Shown here: piece after piece, positions 35,722-44,793 of the stretch
Layout: every line of letters begins with the position of its first letter
Numbering within the stretch: the stretch's first letter is position 1
From: Butyrivibrio sp.
GTDB taxonomy: Bacteria; Bacillota; Clostridia; Lachnospirales; Lachnospiraceae
NCBI GenBank assembly: GCA_015056565.1
Contig: SVGB01000002.1
Coordinates: 62,001-126,000, forward strand
Length of the DNA: 64,000 nucleotides
Reading direction: 5' to 3'
The notes under the pieces: generated by a model
What the model was told of the DNA's origin: nothing
Database searches by the model: none
What the model saw: only the letters and a program-made list of their open reading frames with translations
Made by a program: the position numbers and the translations under genes

Positions 35722-38349
35722 TCAATTAATTGAAGTAACTTTATAATCTTTATCTTCTACAGTCTTTTTAAGGGTTTCATCTGACACATCGCCTGAAAGT
35801 GTTACTACTGCAGAACCCTTTTCATGACTTACTTCAGCACTCTCAATACCATCAATTGCCTCAAGAGCCTTCTTTACTGTCATTTCGCAGTGTCCACACA
35901 TCATTCCATCGATCATTATTGTTTTTGTTGTCATTTCTTTTTCCATCCTTCCATCTGTGTTTTTGTTGTTATTTATCAGTTCACCGGTTATCTGCTCCTT
36001 AACTGCTTTATCCTTAGAGCTGTCATGAACCTTTAAAAGATTAAGCCTCAGAGCATTGGTTACTACAAAAAAGCTTGATAAGCTCATTGCTGCTGCTCCA
36101 AACATTGGGCTGAGTTCCCAACCAAAGAGCTTGATATATGCTCCTGCAGCAAGCGGAATACCAATAATGTTATAGATAAACGCCCAGAAGAGATTTTCAT
36201 GGATATTCCTAAGGGTTGCCCTTGAAAGCCTTATTGCTGCAGATACATCAAGCAGTGAATTCTTTAAAAGAACAACATCAGCCGCATCAATTGCAACGTC
36301 TGTTCCTGCGCCGATGGCGATTCCTGTGTCTGCTCTTGTAAGTGCCGGCGCATCATTTATTCCATCGCCCACCATGGCAACTTTACCATGTTTTGAGAGT
36401 TTTCGGATTATCTCTTCCTTGCCATCCGGCAGTACTTCGGCAGCAATTTCATCTACACCTGCCTGATCACCTATGGCCATAGCAGTCCTTATATTATCTC
36501 CAGTGATCATAACTACATGGATGCCCATGTCTTTTAGCTCTTTTATAGCCTTTGCAGAATCTTCTTTTATTGTATCAGCTACAGCAATTATACCAATAAG
36601 CTTGCCATTTTTAGCAAAACAAAGAGGAGTTTTTCCCTGGGTTGCAAGGCCTACAGCTTTTTCTCTTACTTCAGGCAAAACCTTGCAAATTTCGCTGATA
36701 TACTTAAGACTTGCTCCAACAACTTCCTGTCCTAAATACTTTCCTCTAAGTCCATGACCTGGAAGCACCTCAAAATCAGTTATGTCATCTTTTTCATCAT
36801 TATCTTCGTACGGGTCATCTGAATATATCCTAAGATCACCGACATAATCAACTACCGCCTTAGCAAGAGGATGCTCACTCTTTTTCTCCAGAAGTCCTGC
36901 TATCTTTAATAGCTCATTTTCTGAATTATTTATAAGAGAATATCCGGATCTTGTAACTGAATCTGTAGTAAATACATCTGTTACAACAGGCTCACCCTTA
37001 GTTATGGTTCCAGTTTTATCAAGAGCAACTATCTGTGTTCTTCCTGCATTTTCAAGGGAAGCTGCAGTCTTAAACATTATTCCGTTTTTGGCGCCAACTC
37101 CATTACCAACCATGATAGCGACAGGTGTAGCAAGGCCAAGTGCGCAGGGACAGCTGATAACAAGAACTGCGATGGCTCTTGAAAGGGAATATCCAAATTC
37201 TTTAGTTATAAGAAACCAAATAATAAATGTTATAGCTGCTATTCCAATGACAGCCGGAACAAAAATACCAGAAACCTTATCTGCAATTTTGGCAATTGGT
37301 GCTTTTGTTGCTGATGCATCGCTTACCATCTGGATTATCTGGGAAAGTGTTGTATCTTTTCCGACTCTGGTGGCACGACATTTTATAAATCCGGAAGTAT
37401 TGATAGTTGCTCCGGAAACAGTTGATCCTATAGTTTTATCAACAGGAATACTCTCTCCTGTAAGGGCAGACTCGTTGATGGCGCTGTTTCCTTCAATCAC
37501 TATGCCATCAACCGGAACATTTTCTCCAGGTCTTACTACAAAAATATCGCCAACCTTGATATTCTCTATTGGAATTTCTTTTTCTTTTCCATACTCATCA
37601 ATTATCACTGCAGTCTTAGGAGCAAGCTTCATAAGACTCTTTATGGCATCTGTGGTCCTGCCCTTACTCATGGCTTCAAGCATCTTGCCAACAGTTATAA
37701 GCGTAAGGATCATTGCGGCAGATTCAAAGTAAAAATGATCCATGTAACTCATAGCAAGTTCAGAGTTTCCCTTCGAAACTGCATCGGTCATAAGGAAAAG
37801 TGCTGCCATGCTGTAAGCAAATGACGCCCCACTTCCTAAAGCAACTAAAGTATCCATATTGGGTGCGCCATGAACAAGCCCCTTAAAGCCACTTATAAAA
37901 AACTTTCTGTTTATGAACATGATGATGATGGCAAGAACCATCTGGATGATACCATGGGCTACGTGATTCCCTTCAAGAAAAGGTGGCAGCGGAAATCCAA
38001 ACATCATGTGTCCCATAGAGAAATACATTAGAACTAAAAGAAATCCTATTGAATATATGAGTCTCTTTTTTAGAATAGGTGTTTCCTTATCCTTTAAAGC
38101 TTCTTCTTCCTCTGAAAAATCATATGAAGATGAGCTTTCCTTGTTAATATCGCCCATAAGTCTTGCGCCATAACCGGCGTTTTCAACAGCTTTAATAATG
38201 TCTTCATTTTTAGCGTTTCCCTCAACGCTCATTGAGTTTGTAAGAAGATTTACATTGCAGGAGCTTACGCCTTCAAGACCTGAAACCGCTTTTTCAACTC
38301 TCGCCTGACATGCTGCACAGCTCATTCCTGTAACTATATATTTATCCAT
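35722..38349 (-). CDS. copA: Copper-translocating P-type ATPase with N- and C-terminal metal-binding domains
   Basis: This P1B-type ATPase exports Cu(I) across the membrane. An N-terminal HMA domain has CAAC (Cys11, Cys14). About eight membrane segments follow, with CPC (400-402) in the ion path, the TGES actuator motif, phosphorylated Asp444 in DKTGT, the SEHPLA motif and GDGINDAPAL. After a 30-residue linker a second HMA domain with CGHC (Cys818, Cys821) ends the protein. The C-terminal domain is unusual, since CopZ-like modules are normally separate proteins or N-terminal. The ATG at 38349 has AAAGGAAAG upstream; 14 upstream residues are dismissed. No csoR or copZ is adjacent. Confidence 0.95.
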   Translation of the reverse strand: MDKYIVTGMSCAACQARVEKAVSGLEGVSSCNVNLLTNSMSVEGNAKNEDIIKAVENAGYGARLMGDINKESSSSYDFSEEEEALKDKETPILKKRLIYSIGFLLVLMYFSMGHMMFGFPLPPFLEGNHVAHGIIQMVLAIIIMFINRKFFISGFKGLVHGAPNMDTLVALGSGASFAYSMAALFLMTDAVSKGNSELAMSYMDHFYFESAAMILTLITVGKMLEAMSKGRTTDAIKSLMKLAPKTAVIIDEYGKEKEIPIENIKVGDIFVVRPGENVPVDGIVIEGNSAINESALTGESIPVDKTIGSTVSGATINTSGFIKCRATRVGKDTTLSQIIQMVSDASATKAPIAKIADKVSGIFVPAVIGIAAITFIIWFLITKEFGYSLSRAIAVLVISCPCALGLATPVAIMVGNGVGAKNGIMFKTAASLENAGRTQIVALDKTGTITKGEPVVTDVFTTDSVTRSGYSLINNSENELLKIAGLLEKKSEHPLAKAVVDYVGDLRIYSDDPYEDNDEKDDITDFEVLPGHGLRGKYLGQEVVGASLKYISEICKVLPEVREKAVGLATQGKTPLCFAKNGKLIGIIAVADTIKEDSAKAIKELKDMGIHVVMITGDNIRTAMAIGDQAGVDEIAAEVLPDGKEEIIRKLSKHGKVAMVGDGINDAPALTRADTGIAIGAGTDVAIDAADVVLLKNSLLDVSAAIRLSRATLRNIHENLFWAFIYNIIGIPLAAGAYIKLFGWELSPMFGAAAMSLSSFFVVTNALRLNLLKVHDSSKDKAVKEQITGELINNNKNTDGRMEKEMTTKTIMIDGMMCGHCEMTVKKALEAIDGIESAEVSHEKGSAVVTLSGDVSDETLKKTVEDKDYKVTSIN

Positions 38350-38559
38350 GATATATAACTTTCCTTTGTTAGCTATAATTAACTTCTCCAAGTATCTTAT
38401 AACAAATAAAAATATATTGCAAACAATTCAATTATAAATACTGAGGAGTTTATTAAAATTAGTTAGTTCTGCGCACTTTTTGGGTCTAGCCATTTTAAAG
38501 AATAATGTTATTATAGATACGGAACAAATTTCATCACTTAATAAAAGGAGCGAGTAAAA

Positions 38560-39213
38560 ATGAAGTTATTTGTAGACACAGCCAATATTGAAGAGATCAG
38601 AAAAGCTAACGACATGGGCGTTATCTGTGGTGTTACCACCAACCCTTCACTTATTGCCAAGGAAGGCAGAGACGTTTATGAGGTAGTAAAAGAAATTGCT
38701 TCTATCGTAGATGGTCCTATCAGCGGCGAGGTAAAGGCCACAACAACTGACGCTGAGGGAATGATCGCTGAAGGTAGAGAGATTGCTAAGCTTCACAAGA
38801 ACATGGTTGTTAAGATTCCTATGACTATCGAGGGTCTTAAGGCTTGCAAGGTTCTTTCAAGTGAAGGCATCAAGGTTAACATGACACTTATCTTCACAGC
38901 TAACCAGGCTCTTCTTTGCGCAAGAGCAGGCGCTGCATTTGTAAGTCCATTCCTTGGAAGACTTGATGATATCAGCGTTCGTGGAACAGATCTTATCTCA
39001 GAAGTTGCTGAGATCTTCAACATTCACAACATTCAGACTGAGATCATCGCTGCAAGTATCCGTAACCCTATGCATGTTACTGACTGTGCTCTTGCAGGTG
39101 CTGACATCGCAACAGTTCCTTATAAGGTAATCGAACAGATGACTCATCATCCTCTTACAGATGCAGGTATTGAGAAGTTCCAGAAAGATTATCTTGCAGT
39201 ATTTGGTGAATGA
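38560..39213 (+). CDS. tal: Transaldolase, TalC type
   Basis: This enzyme transfers a dihydroxyacetone unit between sugar phosphates in the non-oxidative pentose phosphate pathway. The 217-residue single-domain TIM barrel has the Schiff-base Lys85 in VKIPMT. Glu57 and Phe131 occupy the positions where E. coli fructose-6-phosphate aldolase has Gln59 and Tyr131, which favours transaldolase over aldolase activity. The start has AAAAGGAGCG upstream. It is monocistronic and followed by a bidirectional terminator. The GC content and codon use look more optimised than its neighbours, suggesting high expression. Confidence 0.93.
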   Translation: MKLFVDTANIEEIRKANDMGVICGVTTNPSLIAKEGRDVYEVVKEIASIVDGPISGEVKATTTDAEGMIAEGREIAKLHKNMVVKIPMTIEGLKACKVLSSEGIKVNMTLIFTANQALLCARAGAAFVSPFLGRLDDISVRGTDLISEVAEIFNIHNIQTEIIAASIRNPMHVTDCALAGADIATVPYKVIEQMTHHPLTDAGIEKFQKDYLAVFGE

Positions 39214-39225
39214 TTAAACCATAGA

Positions 39226-39258
39226 AAAAGCCCAGAACCTTCAAGGCTCTGGGCTTAT
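39226..39258. terminator. Bidirectional terminator between tal and tyrS
   Basis: AAGCCCAGA and TCTGGGCTT form the main stem, with an A-run on the left and a T-rich right flank, between the convergent tal and tyrS genes. Confidence 0.85.
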
Positions 39259-39271
39259 TTTATTTCACTCA

Positions 39272-40492
39272 TCAGGCAGTAACTTTCTTAAATGACTTTT
39301 TACCCTTCTTGACCATAACACCATCTTTAAAAGTATCCCTTATGTATGTTGTCTTAACGTCTGTAACTTTCTCATCAGCAAAGGTTACGCCGCCCTGCTC
39401 AACTGCTCTTCTGGCTTCGCTCCTTGTTGCACAAAGGCCGGCCGAAACAAGAACCTGAAGAATATCAACAACTCCGTCTCTGAAGTCCTCATCCTTAAGA
39501 GAAACAGTAGGAACATTATCCATGTTACCACCGCCTGCAAAAAGAGCTCTTGCACCGTCTTGAGCTTTCTGTGCCTCTTCTTTGCCATGTACGAGGCTTG
39601 TAAGTTCAAAAGCAAGTATTTCTTTTTTCTCATTAATACGGGAATCATCCCACTTCTCCATCTCCTGGATTTCTTCAATAGGAATAAATGTAAGCATCTT
39701 GATGCACTTATCAACATCAGCATCTCCCACATTTCTCCAGTACTGATAGAAATCAAATGGTGAAGTCTTATTTGGATCAAGCCATACAGCATTTCCTGCT
39801 GTCTTACCCATCTTGTTGCCGTTAGAGTCAGTAAGAAGTGTAATAGTCATGGCATGTGCATCTTTGCCAAGCTTTCTTCTGATAAGCTCTGTACCACCAA
39901 GCATGTTGGACCACTGATCATCTCCACCAAACTCCAGATTGCAGTTGTACTTCTGGAACATGTAGTAAAAATCGTAGGACTGCATGATCATGTAGTTGAA
40001 TTCAAGGAATGAAAGTCCCTTTTCCATACGCTGCTTGTAGCACTCAGCACGAAGCATGTTGTTTACTGAGAAGCATGCTCCAACCTCTCTAAGAAGCTCA
40101 ATATAATTAAGGTTCATAAGCCAGTCTGCGTTGTTTACCATCATGGCCTTACCTTCGCCAAAGTCGATGAATTTCTCCATCTGTTTCTTGAAGCACTCTG
40201 CGTTGTGATCGATGTCTTCTCTTGTGAGCATTTTCCTCATATCGGATCTTCCTGAAGGATCTCCGATCATGGTTGTACCGCCTCCAATAAGGGCTATTGG
40301 CTTGTTTCCTGCTTCCTGAAGTCTCTTCATAAGTGTAAGAGCCATGAAGTGACCTGCAGTAAGTGAATCTGCAGTACAGTCAAATCCAATGTAGAAAGTA
40401 GCCTTTCCGTTGTTTACAAGATCTCTTATCTCATCTTCGTTGGTTACCTGAGCTATGAGACCTCTTGCCTTAAGTTCCTCAAAAATCTGCAT
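39272..40492 (-). CDS. tyrS: Tyrosine-tRNA ligase
   Basis: TyrS charges tRNA-Tyr. The 406-residue class I synthetase has a HIGH-type motif as TAGHFMALTL (near 45-54), the KMSKS-type KMGKTAG (near 230) and a C-terminal S4-like RNA-binding domain. AAGGAGG precedes the ATG at 40492. The gene is preceded by a T-box leader with a UAC specifier and a terminator, so it is induced by uncharged tRNA-Tyr. It ends at the terminator shared with tal. Confidence 0.97.
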   Translation of the reverse strand: MQIFEELKARGLIAQVTNEDEIRDLVNNGKATFYIGFDCTADSLTAGHFMALTLMKRLQEAGNKPIALIGGGTTMIGDPSGRSDMRKMLTREDIDHNAECFKKQMEKFIDFGEGKAMMVNNADWLMNLNYIELLREVGACFSVNNMLRAECYKQRMEKGLSFLEFNYMIMQSYDFYYMFQKYNCNLEFGGDDQWSNMLGGTELIRRKLGKDAHAMTITLLTDSNGNKMGKTAGNAVWLDPNKTSPFDFYQYWRNVGDADVDKCIKMLTFIPIEEIQEMEKWDDSRINEKKEILAFELTSLVHGKEEAQKAQDGARALFAGGGNMDNVPTVSLKDEDFRDGVVDILQVLVSAGLCATRSEARRAVEQGGVTFADEKVTDVKTTYIRDTFKDGVMVKKGKKSFKKVTA

Positions 40493-40523
40493 AAAGCACC
40501 TCCTTAAACTTCTGCGAAGGAAA

Positions 40524-40835
40524 TAAAAAAGTCCTCCGCAATCAAATGATTACGAAGGACGAATAAATCGTGATACCACCTTCATTCACACATTACTCAC
40601 GCAATGTGCCTCAACAAGTACGATTTGAATGATAATACTCAAATGATACTCTCCTGATATAACGGTCAGCGCCCGTCAGGAACTACTTGCAATGCATTAA
40701 ACGCTGTTTCATCCCTGCAGCTCGCGGAGGTATTTCATCATCGCCCTTAACATACGCTTCTCACCAACCAGCAATTCTCTGTTGTCAGATTGCGATTCTT
40801 ACTTATCCGGTCACAGCCTTTGATATGTATTTACT
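40524..40835 (-). promoter_or_regulatory. T-box leader of tyrS
   Basis: On the minus strand a roughly 310-base leader ends in the T-box sequence AAGGTGGTATCACG (40569-40582), whose bulge pairs with the free CCA end of uncharged tRNA. A stem (GTCCTTCGTA against GCGGAGGAC) followed by six Ts (40524-40562) is the terminator that overlaps the antiterminator. A specifier loop carries GAAATACC, placing UAC, a tyrosine codon, at 40730-40732. The specifier matches the downstream gene, which makes the assignment internally consistent. Uncharged tRNA-Tyr would favour antitermination. Confidence 0.93.
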
Positions 40836-40840
40836 TTGAA

Positions 40841-40868
40841 ATTTTAACATTCTTGAAATTTATGTCAA
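40841..40868 (-). promoter_or_regulatory. Promoter of the tyrS leader
   Basis: On the minus strand TTGACA (40863-40868), a 16-base spacer and TAAAAT (40841-40846) with TG just upstream form a good sigma-A promoter. It lies directly upstream of the T-box leader. Confidence 0.8.
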
Positions 40869-40903
40869 GTAATTTGTAGTATAAATAATTATTCAAAAAA
40901 GCT

Positions 40904-40932
40904 TTGACCTATAGATCATTCTGTTGTATCAT
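40904..40932 (+). promoter_or_regulatory. Promoter of the folT riboswitch transcript
   Basis: TTGACC (40904-40909), a 17-base spacer and TATCAT (40927-40932) stand about 20 bases before the riboswitch aptamer. It is divergent from the tyrS promoter, about 35 bases away. Confidence 0.65.
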
Positions 40933-40950
40933 TACCTCAAAATAAGAAAT

Positions 40951-41045
40951 GCAGAGTAGACGTTAGAGCGTTAAGTGCCCGGTGAACAGGGAGTTGTCAT
41001 CAGGACGAAGGATTTTTCCGCGGTTTTAATGTCGCATCCCGCTGC
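40951..41045 (+). promoter_or_regulatory. Tetrahydrofolate (THF) riboswitch
   Basis: The aptamer carries the conserved THF/folT RNA elements in order: AGAGTAGA, GCGTTAAGTG, a GGGAGTTGTC stretch, CGAAGG, CGCGG and GCATCCCGCTGC. The ends GCAG and CTGC can close the P1 stem. It precedes folT, the known target class. A short CTTTG (41070-41074) can pair with CAAAG (41095-41099), which touches the Shine-Dalgarno sequence; there is no terminator U-run before the start. Control of translation is thus more likely than of termination, by inference. Confidence 0.9.
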
Positions 41046-41113
41046 TACATCGAACTGTTTGTCATGCATCTTTGATGTGGTTAAAGGAAAACTGCAAAGG
41101 AGGTGTATTTTTT

Positions 41114-41674
41114 ATGTCAAAAGAACAAACTATTTCAAGCAAAACTCAGCTCTCATCACTGTCAAGGCTTAAGGAAACAAAGGTCCTTACCTTTTGCGGA
41201 ATGATGGGCGCCCTGGCTGTTGTCCTTGGCTATGTTGCAACTATCAAGGTTGGTCAGTACATCAGGATTGGTTTTTCCGGTCTTCCTAACCAGGTTGTGG
41301 ACTATCTCTTTGGTCCCTGGATTGGTGCAATCTTTGGTGGAGCTATGGATGTTATCAAGTGGTTTGCATCAGGTGATGGAAACTTCTTCCCTGGTTTTAC
41401 CATTACAGCTATGCTTGGAGCTGTAATCTATGGGTTCTTTCTATACAAAAAGCCTGTGAAAGTCATCAATGTTGTTTTATCTCAGCTTGTAGTCAAGATT
41501 GTCTGCAATATCATCCTCAACACATTATGGCTTAACATGCTCTATGGACAGGCTATTGCAGCAATCCTTCCAGGAAGACTTGTTTCAAACGCCATAATGC
41601 TTCCAATTGACAGCTTTATCATGTACGTGGTACTTAACATCGTAAATAAAGTTATCCGTCCTTACTTCGACTGA
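41114..41674 (+). CDS. folT: ECF transporter substrate-binding subunit for folate (FolT)
   Basis: FolT is the membrane S component that binds folate and works with the shared ECF energy module (EcfT and two ATPases, not in this window). The 186-residue protein has a basic N-terminal tail and about five or six membrane segments. An internal GFSGLPNQVVDYLFGPWIGA segment has the family's look. The ATG at 41114 has AAAGGAGGTG upstream, so the longer frame to 41072 is dismissed. The upstream THF riboswitch supports folate as substrate and links its expression to intracellular tetrahydrofolate. Confidence 0.93.
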   Translation: MSKEQTISSKTQLSSLSRLKETKVLTFCGMMGALAVVLGYVATIKVGQYIRIGFSGLPNQVVDYLFGPWIGAIFGGAMDVIKWFASGDGNFFPGFTITAMLGAVIYGFFLYKKPVKVINVVLSQLVVKIVCNIILNTLWLNMLYGQAIAAILPGRLVSNAIMLPIDSFIMYVVLNIVNKVIRPYFD

Positions 41675-41680
41675 TCTCTA

Positions 41681-41736
41681 AAAAGAATGCTTACCAATTG
41701 AAGTTGTTTCCAATTGGTAAGCATTTATATTTTTCA
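41681..41736. terminator. Bidirectional terminator between folT and gpsA
   Basis: AATGCTTACCAATTG and CAATTGGTAAGCATT form a 15-bp perfect stem around a 9-base loop, with A-rich and T-rich flanks. It serves the convergent folT and gpsA genes. Confidence 0.9.
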
Positions 41737-41741
41737 GGTAT

Positions 41742-42758
41742 TTACCAGTCTACCTGGCTGTTCTCATTTCTTCTTTCGCGAACCATCAGCTCTTTTATGC
41801 CATCTCCAACTGACTTGCCTTCAAAAAGGATCTCATTGACGCCTTGGACTATAGGCATATCAACTTCGTACTTTTGTGCAAGCTTAAGTGCTGCCTTGGC
41901 GCTGTAGACGCCTTCAACAACCATCTTTACCTCGTCCATGGCCTCCTGATAGCTCTTTCCCTGACCAATCAATATTCCAGCTCTTCTGTTTCTGGAATGC
42001 ATGGATGCGCAGGTCACCACAAGATCTCCAATTCCTGAAAGGCCTGCAAAGGTCTCAAACTTACCTCCCATTGCCATACCAAGACGAGATATCTCGGCTA
42101 TTCCCCTTGTGATCAGCGCTGCCTTGGCGTTATCTCCAAGGCCATAGCCATCAGCCATTCCGGCAGCAAGAGCAACTACGTTTTTAAGTGCTGCTCCAAT
42201 CTCGATCCCCAGCATATCAGGGCTTACATAAACCCTGAATACATCATTCATGAAGACGTTTTGAACCTCAACAGCAGTATCTCTGCTGAAAGCACCAACA
42301 ACTATAGTTGTTGGCATGTTCTTGCCAACTTCCTCTGCGTGAGAAGGTCCTGATAATACGCACACATTGGCTCCAGGGATCTCATCAAGAATAACATCGC
42401 TCATAAGCATTAAAGTCGACTCTTCAATGCCCTTTGTACAGTTAACGATGATCTGATCACCTTCTGAATCCACAAAGGGTGCCATCAGTTTTACTGTTTC
42501 TCTGACGCTGGAAGAAGGTACAACTAAAACAAGGATGTCTTTTCCTGATACTGCCTCTTCCATGCTGCAGGTGTACTGTACACTCTCAGGCAGTTTTACA
42601 CCTGGTAGCTTATCTTCATTGCCGTGATAAGCTCTCAGTTTATCTACTGAAGTCTGGCTTCTTGACCAGACTGTTACATCATGACCATTACCTGATAAAA
42701 GATATGCAAGAGCAATTCCCCAGCTGCCTGCACCAATTACGCCAATTTTCTTTTGCAA
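41742..42758 (-). CDS. gpsA: Glycerol-3-phosphate dehydrogenase (NAD(P)+)
   Basis: GpsA reduces dihydroxyacetone phosphate to sn-glycerol 3-phosphate, the backbone for phospholipids. The 338-residue protein has the Rossmann motif GVIGAGSWGIALA (6-18) and the ALKNVVALAAG catalytic Lys segment. The start is TTG at 42758 with GGAGGATAAG before it. plsY, which acylates its product, is directly upstream in the same run, so substrate and next step are encoded together. Confidence 0.96.
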   Translation of the reverse strand: MQKKIGVIGAGSWGIALAYLLSGNGHDVTVWSRSQTSVDKLRAYHGNEDKLPGVKLPESVQYTCSMEEAVSGKDILVLVVPSSSVRETVKLMAPFVDSEGDQIIVNCTKGIEESTLMLMSDVILDEIPGANVCVLSGPSHAEEVGKNMPTTIVVGAFSRDTAVEVQNVFMNDVFRVYVSPDMLGIEIGAALKNVVALAAGMADGYGLGDNAKAALITRGIAEISRLGMAMGGKFETFAGLSGIGDLVVTCASMHSRNRRAGILIGQGKSYQEAMDEVKMVVEGVYSAKAALKLAQKYEVDMPIVQGVNEILFEGKSVGDGIKELMVRERRNENSQVDW

Positions 42759-42773
42759 TTCTTATCCTCCGGA

Positions 42774-43451
42774 TCAGTCAACTTTATTCTTTTTGAAAAT
42801 ATAGGTCTTTCTCTCTTTGCCCTGAATAAGCTTTTTGATATTTCCTCTGTGCTGGAAATAAGCAAGTGCAGTAAGAAGACCCAAGATAATATAAACTTCA
42901 ATAAGCGCGCCCTGTGGAACAGCTCCGAATTTATCAAAGAAGAATCCGCCCTGTCCACAGATTATTACCATTACAAACAATGCTGTATAGTAGCAAAGGC
43001 TGCAAACTGATACTATATGGCAGATGTTAAGTGGCAGGAAAAATGCTATTACTCCCATAAGGATAAAGCTCCAATGGAATACTATTCCAAGGTGAATCGT
43101 ATAGCCTGCAGTACAAGCGATTCCCTTACCACCTTTAAAGTGAAGGTGAAGTGGGAAGTCATGACCAAGAATTGCTCCTGCAGCGGTATAAGTCATATAA
43201 AGGATCTGAAGGTTAGGGTTCTTTTGACCAAAAAGAAAATAGGTAACCAGAATTGCGGCCATGCATTTAAGCATGTCGCCAAGAAGAACTATAAGTCCGG
43301 CTTTAGCACCAAGGACTCTCAAGGTATTAGTAGTTCCAGCATTTCCGCTTCCAACCTTCCTGATATCAACCCCCTTTAGTTTACCGTAAATTACTGCTGT
43401 CTGAAGATGTCCAAACACATAACCAATAAGTAAACAAACTACTCTTTCCAT
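42774..43451 (-). CDS. plsY: Acyl-phosphate:glycerol-3-phosphate acyltransferase
   Basis: PlsY is a membrane enzyme that acylates glycerol 3-phosphate at position 1 using acyl phosphate. The 225-residue protein has several membrane segments and the PlsY motifs GSGNAGTTN (about 36-44) and a later HFKGGKGIACTAG segment. The C-terminal basic tail is somewhat long. It lies between der and gpsA. The gpsA partner downstream supports the call. Confidence 0.93.
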   Translation of the reverse strand: MERVVCLLIGYVFGHLQTAVIYGKLKGVDIRKVGSGNAGTTNTLRVLGAKAGLIVLLGDMLKCMAAILVTYFLFGQKNPNLQILYMTYTAAGAILGHDFPLHLHFKGGKGIACTAGYTIHLGIVFHWSFILMGVIAFFLPLNICHIVSVCSLCYYTALFVMVIICGQGGFFFDKFGAVPQGALIEVYIILGLLTALAYFQHRGNIKKLIQGKERKTYIFKKNKVD

Positions 43452-43452
43452 A

Positions 43453-44781
43453 CTACTTTCCCTCTTTTCTCTCCCTTATGATGAACCTGAGCGGTGTTCC
43501 TTTAAAGCCAAAGGCTTCCCGTATCTGATTCTCAATGTATCTGGTGTAGCTAAAGTGCATTAAGTTCTTGTCGTTTACAAATATTACAAATGTTGGTGGT
43601 TTAACTGAAGCCTGGGTAATGTAAAAGAGCTTAAGGATCTTACCTTTGTCACTTGGCGGCTGCTGCATTACAACTGCCTGGGTCATGATCTCATTAAGTA
43701 CGCCTGTAGCTACTCTAAGCGCATGGTTCTCGCTTACAATATCTATCATATCATAGAGCTTAACAAGTCTCTGTCCAGTCTCAGCAGATATGAACATGAT
43801 CTCAGCATAGTTCATGAACGCAAGAGTATTTCTGATGTCCTTAGTAAACTCTTTGACTGAGTGATTGTCTTTTTCAATAAGGTCCCATTTATTAACGGCT
43901 ATGATGACAGCTTTTCCGCTTTCATGTGCTATTCCGGCAATTTTTGCATCCTGCTCAGTAACGCCATCCTCAGCATTGATAACAAGGATACATACGTCAG
44001 CTCTTTCTACGGCTCCTACTGTCCTTACGATCATATAGTGCTCAAGAGCATCTTTTACCTTGTTCTTCCTTCGAAGTCCTGCAGTATCAATAAATACGTA
44101 TTTCTTGCCGTTGTGTTTAACCTCAGTATCTATGGCATCTCTGGTTGTTCCGGCAACATCTGAAACAATAAGTCTGTTTTCGCCTATCAGCTTGTTGATT
44201 ATGGAACTCTTACCTACATTAGGCTTACCAATTATGGCAACCTTGATAGAATCGTCCTCTTCCTCTGCTGTTGAATCCTTTGAAAAGTGACTTACCACCT
44301 CTTCAAGGAGATCACCAAGCCCCTGCTTGTTAACAGCTGATATAGGGAATGGCTCTCCAATTCCAAGATTATAAAACTCATATACATCCAGGGAATCTCT
44401 GCTGTAATTATCAACCTTATTTACACATAGAACTATTGGTTTGCCAGAACGTCTTAGCATATCTGCAACCTTGGCATCAGCATCCACAAGTCCCTGCTTA
44501 ACATCTACCATGAAAATGATAACGTCTGCTGTATCAATGGCAATCTGAGCCTGCTCTCTCATCTGCGACAGGATCACATCATTAGAATCAGGTTCAATAC
44601 CACCTGTATCAATTAGAGTAAAGCTGTGATTTAGCCACTCAACATCCTGATATATCCTGTCTCTTGTAACACCGGGAGTATCCTCCACAATGGCGATCCT
44701 TGAGCCTGCCATGGCGTTAAAGAATGTGGATTTTCCTACATTTGGTCTGCCTACTACGGCAACAATATTCTTTCTGCTCAT
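43453..44781 (-). CDS. der: Ribosome-associated GTPase Der (EngA)
   Basis: Der is a double-GTPase required for 50S ribosomal subunit assembly. The 442-residue protein has two G domains: first P-loop GRPNVGKST (11-19), then DTGG and NKVDN; second P-loop GKPNVGKSS (about 185-193), DTAGLRRKNK and NKWD. A KH-like domain closes the C-terminus. It follows the DUF512 gene by 12 bases and precedes plsY by one base. Confidence 0.97.
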   Translation of the reverse strand: MSRKNIVAVVGRPNVGKSTFFNAMAGSRIAIVEDTPGVTRDRIYQDVEWLNHSFTLIDTGGIEPDSNDVILSQMREQAQIAIDTADVIIFMVDVKQGLVDADAKVADMLRRSGKPIVLCVNKVDNYSRDSLDVYEFYNLGIGEPFPISAVNKQGLGDLLEEVVSHFSKDSTAEEEDDSIKVAIIGKPNVGKSSIINKLIGENRLIVSDVAGTTRDAIDTEVKHNGKKYVFIDTAGLRRKNKVKDALEHYMIVRTVGAVERADVCILVINAEDGVTEQDAKIAGIAHESGKAVIIAVNKWDLIEKDNHSVKEFTKDIRNTLAFMNYAEIMFISAETGQRLVKLYDMIDIVSENHALRVATGVLNEIMTQAVVMQQPPSDKGKILKLFYITQASVKPPTFVIFVNDKNLMHFSYTRYIENQIREAFGFKGTPLRFIIRERKEGK

Positions 44782-44793
44782 AAACTATCCTTT

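Noticed and set aside
37004-37732. A 242-codon plus-strand open frame opposite copA
   Set aside because: It is antisense to a clearly real gene, has no ribosome binding site and has a hydrophobic composition that mirrors the membrane-rich copA strand.
40975-41172. A 65-codon plus-strand frame beginning in the THF aptamer
   Set aside because: It overlaps conserved riboswitch RNA and the folT start, and has no Shine-Dalgarno sequence.
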